Source: Halovenus halobia (GTDB lineage Archaea; Halobacteriota; Halobacteria; Halobacteriales; Haloarculaceae). Taken from it: a stretch of 64,000 nucleotides of DNA. Positions 59,934 to 64,000 of this stretch are shown here, piece after piece; position 1 is the stretch's first letter; every line of letters starts with the position of its first letter. Made by a program: the position numbers and the translations under genes. The notes under the pieces were generated by a model that made no database searches, was not told where the DNA came from, and saw nothing but the letters and a program-made list of their open reading frames with translations. Where the stretch lies: positions 1,178,001 through 1,242,000 of the forward strand of contig NZ_JBLKOA010000001.1 in the NCBI RefSeq assembly GCF_051414135.1. Reading direction: 5' to 3'.

Positions 59934-61193
59934 ATGACACTCGACCCCGTCCACGTGGACGGCATCGCCGACCTCGCGACAGAAGTCCGGGCGGCCGTCG
60001 ACGAGACAGACCAGACTGCACTCGCCGAGCGGGCGTTTGCCGAGTTTCTCGACCCGCTGTACGACAGCAGCGGCAACGTCGCCCTCGACCCACTGGGAGA
60101 GCACGGCAAACACAAGGTTTCGACAGCAGACATCGCCCTCACTGACGCGCCATACCCAACGCATCACGGCCTCGACGCAGGCACAATCAACCCGACGACG
60201 TTCAAAAACGGGCTCGTAGTCGATGTCTCGCAGGCGGCGATGGCTGGCGTCCCGTCAGATATCGACCTCCACCGTGGCCGGACAATCGTGATGACCGTCC
60301 ACACCAACGATACCGCGGCAAACTTCGAGGAAACTGACTGGCGGATGGACGACGACGGGTACGCCCGCCGGCGCATCCTGCGCGCCCCGCGAGTCGACCG
60401 TCACGAGCAGGTCGTCGTCCACGCCCTCGCCCTCTATCTCGCCGAGAGTGACCACGCCCTCGAACAGCACGAAGTCGTCGGTGACTTGCTCGTGCTCGAC
60501 GGACCAATCTACCCGACGGGGCTGTTGAAGTGGGTCGAACGCGACCCCGAACTCGAACGACTCATCATCGAACGCGAGGAGTTCACCGACGTCATCGGCA
60601 ACTACATCGAACTCGTCGAGCGATTCGTCGACAGAGATGTTCCGCTGACGGGTTTCGTCAAAAACAGCGCCTCGAAAGCAATTACGCGCGAACTGCGCCG
60701 CGTCAGTGGCGTCCCCTGGGTCGACGACAGCGACTTCTTCCGGCGTGTACTCGAACGCCACGACGGCGACGGCGAGTTGCAGACTGACACGCTGACGTTC
60801 ACAGGCTGGTACCGCTCCCGGGCGGGCACTGACGGCGTCCTCGCGGATGGGACAATCGACCTCGACAGAGAGCGAAACCTCGACGACGAAGCCTACGAAG
60901 TGACCTTCTTCGTCATCTACGACCCCCGAGACGACCTGCTCTACCGGGTCGAAGCGCCCTACGTGTTCACCCGAGACGAGCAGCGCCGCGAGGCACTTAC
61001 CACGCAGTTTTTGGGAGCAGTGGCCCGCGAGCGGGGCCCGCCGCTGGCCGTTGGCAAGGCCGACGAACTGGCCCGTATCGGCCGCCGGGGGAAGGAAACA
61101 ATCAGGCGACGCATCGAACACGCCTTCGAGAGCGACCAGCAAACGGATTACAACGACAAGCGCTGGGGGCCTGCTGAGTGGGTCGACCACTGA
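59934..61193 (+). CDS. nurA: DNA end-processing nuclease NurA
   Basis: A 419-residue NurA nuclease, the 5'-to-3' resection partner of the HerA translocase in double-strand-break repair. The RNase-H-like fold's acidic strands are visible as LVVDVSQAAMAG (about 90-101) and LLVLDGPIYP (about 183-192), and the N-terminal domain (MTLDPVHVDGIADLATEVRA) and C-terminal ARERGPPLAVGKADELARI match haloarchaeal NurA. HerA, Mre11 and Rad50 are not in the window. Confidence 0.88.
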   Translation: MTLDPVHVDGIADLATEVRAAVDETDQTALAERAFAEFLDPLYDSSGNVALDPLGEHGKHKVSTADIALTDAPYPTHHGLDAGTINPTTFKNGLVVDVSQAAMAGVPSDIDLHRGRTIVMTVHTNDTAANFEETDWRMDDDGYARRRILRAPRVDRHEQVVVHALALYLAESDHALEQHEVVGDLLVLDGPIYPTGLLKWVERDPELERLIIEREEFTDVIGNYIELVERFVDRDVPLTGFVKNSASKAITRELRRVSGVPWVDDSDFFRRVLERHDGDGELQTDTLTFTGWYRSRAGTDGVLADGTIDLDRERNLDDEAYEVTFFVIYDPRDDLLYRVEAPYVFTRDEQRREALTTQFLGAVARERGPPLAVGKADELARIGRRGKETIRRRIEHAFESDQQTDYNDKRWGPAEWVDH

Positions 61194-61242
61194 GCCACTC
61201 CCATCCACAGCATACGTCCGTGTAGGCGACTAATCCCGGCAA

Positions 61243-61758
61243 ATGAAGATGATTCAGTGGCGACGACTCCGGGGCTTGAATCGCACATGGGCGCTCGCAG
61301 TCGTGTTCGGTCTCGTTTCAGTGCCGTGGACGTACGTCTTCGTCTCTGGCAACGTCCCGCTGTGGCCCTCGTTTATCGCTTCTGCGAGCTTTTACGCGGC
61401 GGGTGAGGGGTTCGATGGTCTCGCCAGGGGCGCTGCAAGCAACCTCGCCGGCATTGCCTACGCGGCCGCGACACTCGCCCTCGTCAGTGCCGTCGGCGGC
61501 GGGACACTCACGCTCAGTTTCGTCGTCGGCGGGTTCATGCTGCTGGCCAGTCTGCACGAGTTCGTCCCGCTGCTCTCGTTCACCCCGGGCGCGTTCTTCG
61601 GTTACGCGACGCTGTTCAGTGTCAACGCCGCCGACGCGACTGCCTTCGGCGTCTCCGGACTCGCCGGGCAGACACTCGCGGCGGTAGTCTCGATGCTCGC
61701 GGGGGCAGTCATCGGGCTGACGACAGACGAACTGAGCAGACGAGTCACCGACTCCTGA
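61243..61758 (+). CDS. DUF1097-like membrane protein
   Basis: A 171-residue membrane protein with five or six helices: WALAVVFGLVSVPWTYVFVS, LWPSFIASASFYAAGEGFDG, GIAYAAATLALVSAVGGG, LLSFTPGAFFGYATLFSVN and SGLAGQTLAAVVSMLAGAV. The central PLLSFTPGAFFGYATLF resembles the conserved P-xx-FxGY of DUF1097/YcdZ-type proteins. Weak evidence; transporter or not is unclear. Confidence 0.65.
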   Translation: MKMIQWRRLRGLNRTWALAVVFGLVSVPWTYVFVSGNVPLWPSFIASASFYAAGEGFDGLARGAASNLAGIAYAAATLALVSAVGGGTLTLSFVVGGFMLLASLHEFVPLLSFTPGAFFGYATLFSVNAADATAFGVSGLAGQTLAAVVSMLAGAVIGLTTDELSRRVTDS

Positions 61759-61798
61759 CCGCCGAAAGAATCAGCACGCTCGCCCACCAACTTCTCGT

Positions 61799-62029
61799 AT
61801 GCTCGAACTGCTGTGGCTGGCCGCCCTGGTTGGGCCACTGCTCGTCGGGCTTGCCATCGGTCTGTACGTCCTCCGCAACATCGTCCGTGACGCCGCGGCC
61901 CACGAACCGACCCACCCCGAGGCCGGAGCGAAACCGGACTTTGACTCGTCCAGACACGTCTGCCCGAACTGTGAGACGGCAAACGACCCGACCTTCGAGT
62001 ACTGCTGTGAGTGTGCAACGAAACTGTAG
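61799..62029 (+). CDS. Small membrane protein with zinc ribbon
   Basis: A 76-residue protein: one N-terminal membrane helix (MLELLWLAALVGPLLVGLAI and on), a basic-acidic linker, then a zinc-ribbon CPNCETANDPTFEYCCECATKL at the C-terminus. Such helix-plus-ribbon micro-proteins are common in haloarchaea. It ends one base before the convergent gene at 62030. Confidence 0.78.
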   Translation: MLELLWLAALVGPLLVGLAIGLYVLRNIVRDAAAHEPTHPEAGAKPDFDSSRHVCPNCETANDPTFEYCCECATKL

Positions 62030-62380
62030 TCAGGGCTGCTGGACCGTATTTTCGTCCTCGTCGAGGAGTTCGATTTCGACCGTGTCGCTCTCGACGCCGA
62101 GACGAACAAACTGTGTTCGGAGGTGCTCTTTGGCGGCCGTCAATGCCGCCTCGCGGCTCTCGAAACCCCGTGGCATTGGTGACTCGAAGGCGACCTGTAG
62201 TTCGCGACCCTCGATAGTCTGTGTCTGGCCGCCGCTTTCGACCTCGTAGAACTCGTCACAGACCCAGACGAATGGCGCGTCTGTGTTTGGCGAGCCGCTG
62301 TACTCGGGGGGTGATTCGTCTTCCTCGAATATCGTCCCCGTCAGCGCGCTATCGCCGGCCCACCCGCGGACAAGTAACAT
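62030..62380 (-). CDS. Conserved hypothetical protein (DUF7113-like)
   Basis: A 116-residue protein: MLLVRGWAGDSALTGTIFEE then an acidic beta-rich body (APFVWVCDEFYEVESGG, GRELQVAFESPMPRGFESRE) and a helix. ATG 62380 is chosen because the 70 residues upstream look non-coding. No motif for a function. It is convergent with the zinc-ribbon gene, no gap. Confidence 0.65.
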   Translation of the reverse strand: MLLVRGWAGDSALTGTIFEEDESPPEYSGSPNTDAPFVWVCDEFYEVESGGQTQTIEGRELQVAFESPMPRGFESREAALTAAKEHLRTQFVRLGVESDTVEIELLDEDENTVQQP

Positions 62381-62423
62381 ACCACTGTCTACGCTGGCTC
62401 CGCTCAAAAGTCGTCCGTTCCCG

Positions 62424-63581
62424 TCAGAGCAGGTCTTCGGCTTCGAGTCGGTCGATTGCTTCCTGTAGTCGCTCCTTGCTGTTAGCGTAGGAAATTCGAG
62501 CATACCCCGGCGTCCCGAAGGCACTGCCCGGCACCGTCGCGACGTGAGCGTTGCTGATAGCGTCGTCACACCACGCCTGGTCGTCGTCGGCAACAGGGAG
62601 CATCATGTAGAACGCACCTTGGGGCGTGGAGATATCGACACCTCGGGACTCGAACTCCTCGACGAGGAAGTCCCGGCGACTCTCGAAGGCGTCGCGCATC
62701 TCTGCGACGGCTTCGTCGGTGTTTTGCAGCGCTTCGATACCGGCGTGCTGGACGAAGTTCGTGGCACAGGAGACGGAGTGGCCGTGGACCTTGCCAGCCT
62801 GGTCGACGATGTCTTCCGGCGCGGCGAAGTAGCCAAGCCGCCAGCCCGTCATCGCGTAGGCCTTGGAGAAGCCGTTGAGCGTCAGCGTTCGGTCGTCCAT
62901 CCCATCGAGCGAACCGAGACTCGTCTGCTCGGCGCCGTCGTAGGTAATTTCGTCGTAGATTTCGTCAGAAATCACGAGGAAGTCGTGTTCGACGGCCAGG
63001 TCACGGACGCCTTCGAGGGCAGCGTCCGAGTACATCGCTCCGTGGGGGTTGCCCGGTGAGTTGACGACGAGCAGGTCAGTCTCCTCGGAGACTGTCTCCG
63101 CGAGTTCGTCCAGTGCGGGTTCGAGCTGGAAATCGTGCGCTGCGGTGTCGACGCGTTTCAGGTCTGCGCCGGCGATTTTCGCCATCGCTTCGTAGGAAAC
63201 CCACGCCGGGTCCAGCAGGACGACTTCGTCGCCCTCCTGTGTCAGCGTCTGGAACAACTCGAACAGGGCCTGTTTCCCGCCGGGCGTGACCATAATGTTC
63301 TCTGGGCCGTACTGGTCGAGGCCGTCGTCGTGAAGTTTCTCGGTGATGGCCTCACGGAGTTCGGGGATGCCCTGCGAGTTGGTGTAGCCCGTTTTGCCAG
63401 CGTCGAGGGCTTCCTTTGCGGCGTCTTTGATGTTCTCTGGCGTGTCGAAGTCCGGTTCGCCGACGCTCAGGTCGACGACATCGACACCCTCGGCTTCGAG
63501 TTCGGCGGCTTTGTTGCTGATAGCGAGCGTGGCGCTCGGCGATACACGTTCGACGCGGTCGGTGATGTCGTACTCAGTCAT
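62424..63581 (-). CDS. Class I/II aminotransferase (aspartate aminotransferase type)
   Basis: A 385-residue PLP enzyme of fold type I. Conserved residues: Tyr66/Asn68 region, Asn178 (VVNSPGNPHGA), Asp206 and Tyr209 (ISDEIYDEITYDG), the Schiff-base Lys240 (NGFSKAYAMTGWRLGYF) and Arg near 358 (YARISYANS). It transaminates aspartate or aromatic/branched amino acids with 2-oxoglutarate. ATG 63581 overlaps the ribH stop by eight bases, so it is translated with ribH. Confidence 0.92.
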   Translation of the reverse strand: MTEYDITDRVERVSPSATLAISNKAAELEAEGVDVVDLSVGEPDFDTPENIKDAAKEALDAGKTGYTNSQGIPELREAITEKLHDDGLDQYGPENIMVTPGGKQALFELFQTLTQEGDEVVLLDPAWVSYEAMAKIAGADLKRVDTAAHDFQLEPALDELAETVSEETDLLVVNSPGNPHGAMYSDAALEGVRDLAVEHDFLVISDEIYDEITYDGAEQTSLGSLDGMDDRTLTLNGFSKAYAMTGWRLGYFAAPEDIVDQAGKVHGHSVSCATNFVQHAGIEALQNTDEAVAEMRDAFESRRDFLVEEFESRGVDISTPQGAFYMMLPVADDDQAWCDDAISNAHVATVPGSAFGTPGYARISYANSKERLQEAIDRLEAEDLL

Positions 63582-63990
63582 TGTCAAGTTCAGACGCAAG
63601 CTCGATTGCACTCTCGACGGTCGTTGCACCGTAGTCGATACGGGCAACGGCCTCGTCTTGGCTCATCCCCGGGCCGGTAATGCCGAATGCAACTGGGGTA
63701 TCGCGGTCGAGACTGACATCCGTCAGTCCCTGCGCGGCGGCGTCGGCGATTACCTGGTCGTGGTCCGTATCGCCGGTGATGATCGTCCCAATCACTGCAA
63801 CGGCGTCGATATCGTCGCGACGCGCCAGCCGGTCTGCCGCCAGCGGCGTGTCGTACGACCCCGGCACTTCCAGTGTCTCGACGATTTCTGCACCGTGGTC
63901 GGCCGCGGCCTCGCGGGCCCGGTCGGCCATCTCGTGCGTAATCGGCCGCTCTTTGTTGAACTGCGCGACCACCAGCCCGAGGCGTACCAT
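63574..63990 (-). CDS. ribH: 6,7-dimethyl-8-ribityllumazine synthase
   Basis: A 138-residue lumazine synthase. VAQFNKERPITHEM (substrate-binding Phe and loop), EVPGSYDTPLAA (the VPGxxE-like loop) and GTIITGDTDHDQV with the catalytic His are conserved. It forms the lumazine from 3,4-dihydroxybutanone phosphate and the ribitylamino-uracil. It works with ribE at 21527-22117. It is the last complete gene, and overlaps the aminotransferase by eight bases. Confidence 0.94.
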   Translation of the reverse strand: MVRLGLVVAQFNKERPITHEMADRAREAAADHGAEIVETLEVPGSYDTPLAADRLARRDDIDAVAVIGTIITGDTDHDQVIADAAAQGLTDVSLDRDTPVAFGITGPGMSQDEAVARIDYGATTVESAIELASELDND

Positions 63991-64000
63991 GGTTCACACG

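Noticed and set aside
1..64000. CRISPR arrays, insertion sequences, rRNA and tRNA genes
   Set aside because: No spaced direct repeats, no transposase-like protein, no tRNA cloverleaf or rRNA core sequence noticed on either strand.

Overview
The window reads as chromosome of a haloarchaeon (class Halobacteria). Most genes are GC-rich, and the proteins are very acidic (Asp/Glu-rich, Lys-poor). The information-processing genes are archaeal: TFS, Cdc48, NurA and archaeal-type HemA. Many small zinc-finger and RecA-like proteins are of kinds I associate with haloarchaea. Genes are densely packed, with many 4-base ATGA or GTGA overlaps and many probably leaderless starts behind TATA boxes. I place about 75 protein genes, several shorter than 60 codons. 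I see no rRNA, tRNA, CRISPR array, transposase or integrase.

Layout. 1-2515: a regulatory pair (pseudo-receiver/GAF protein and RecA-like protein) and a class I amidotransferase. 2824-10518: glutamate-cysteine-ligase-like enzyme, dipeptide-epimerase-like enzyme with an aldo/keto reductase, SufS, a beta-RFAP-synthase-like GHMP protein and an NCS2 permease. 10610-13040: an operon of a RecA/KaiC-fold protein with a dead P-loop, a ribbon-helix-helix/coiled-coil/zinc protein and an acidic Cys-containing protein. 13086-16390: TFS and a GMC oxidoreductase / gluconate-dehydrogenase subunit 3 / membrane protein operon. 16429-19594: Cys-cluster protein, a type IV pilin with a lectin-like C-terminus, small zinc-finger and HTH genes. 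19645-26909: UvrD-like helicase, riboflavin synthase, and thiamine genes thiE, thiM and thiC with a fabG-like SDR and an esterase. 26992-31520: FAD oxidoreductase, R2-like oxidase, PAP2 phosphatase, and a PurN-AICAR transformylase fusion. 31879-41308: RND exporter with a divergent TrmB-type regulator, Cdc48, UspA, LarC, an RNase-H-fold protein and a glycerophosphodiesterase. 41315-47655: an ABC exporter whose permease carries a CPBP protease domain, PhhB, and tetrapyrrole genes hemA and sirC, then CspA. 47750-50062: two complementary cis-prenyltransferase homologues. 50116-55178: small regulators, a soluble chemotaxis transducer, a DMT transporter and a thiamine-binding protein. 55416-57924: an AT-rich island with three paralogous two-helix membrane proteins around a PrsW-like intramembrane protease. 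58331-63990: Dps, a tiny Cys-rich protein behind an iron-box-like repeat, NurA, an aminotransferase and lumazine synthase.

Pathways that connect: riboflavin (ribE near 21.5 kb, ribH at 63.6 kb), thiamine (thiE, thiM, thiC, thiamine-binding protein), tetrapyrrole (hemA, sirC), Fe-S assembly (sufS) and purines (PurN/AICAR transformylase). The most unusual items are the AT-rich PrsW/three-paralogue island, the split cis-prenyltransferase, the pilin-lectin fusion, the dead-P-loop RecA-like operons, the ABC-CPBP fusion, and two structured intergenic regions (31521-31878 and 49147-49453).
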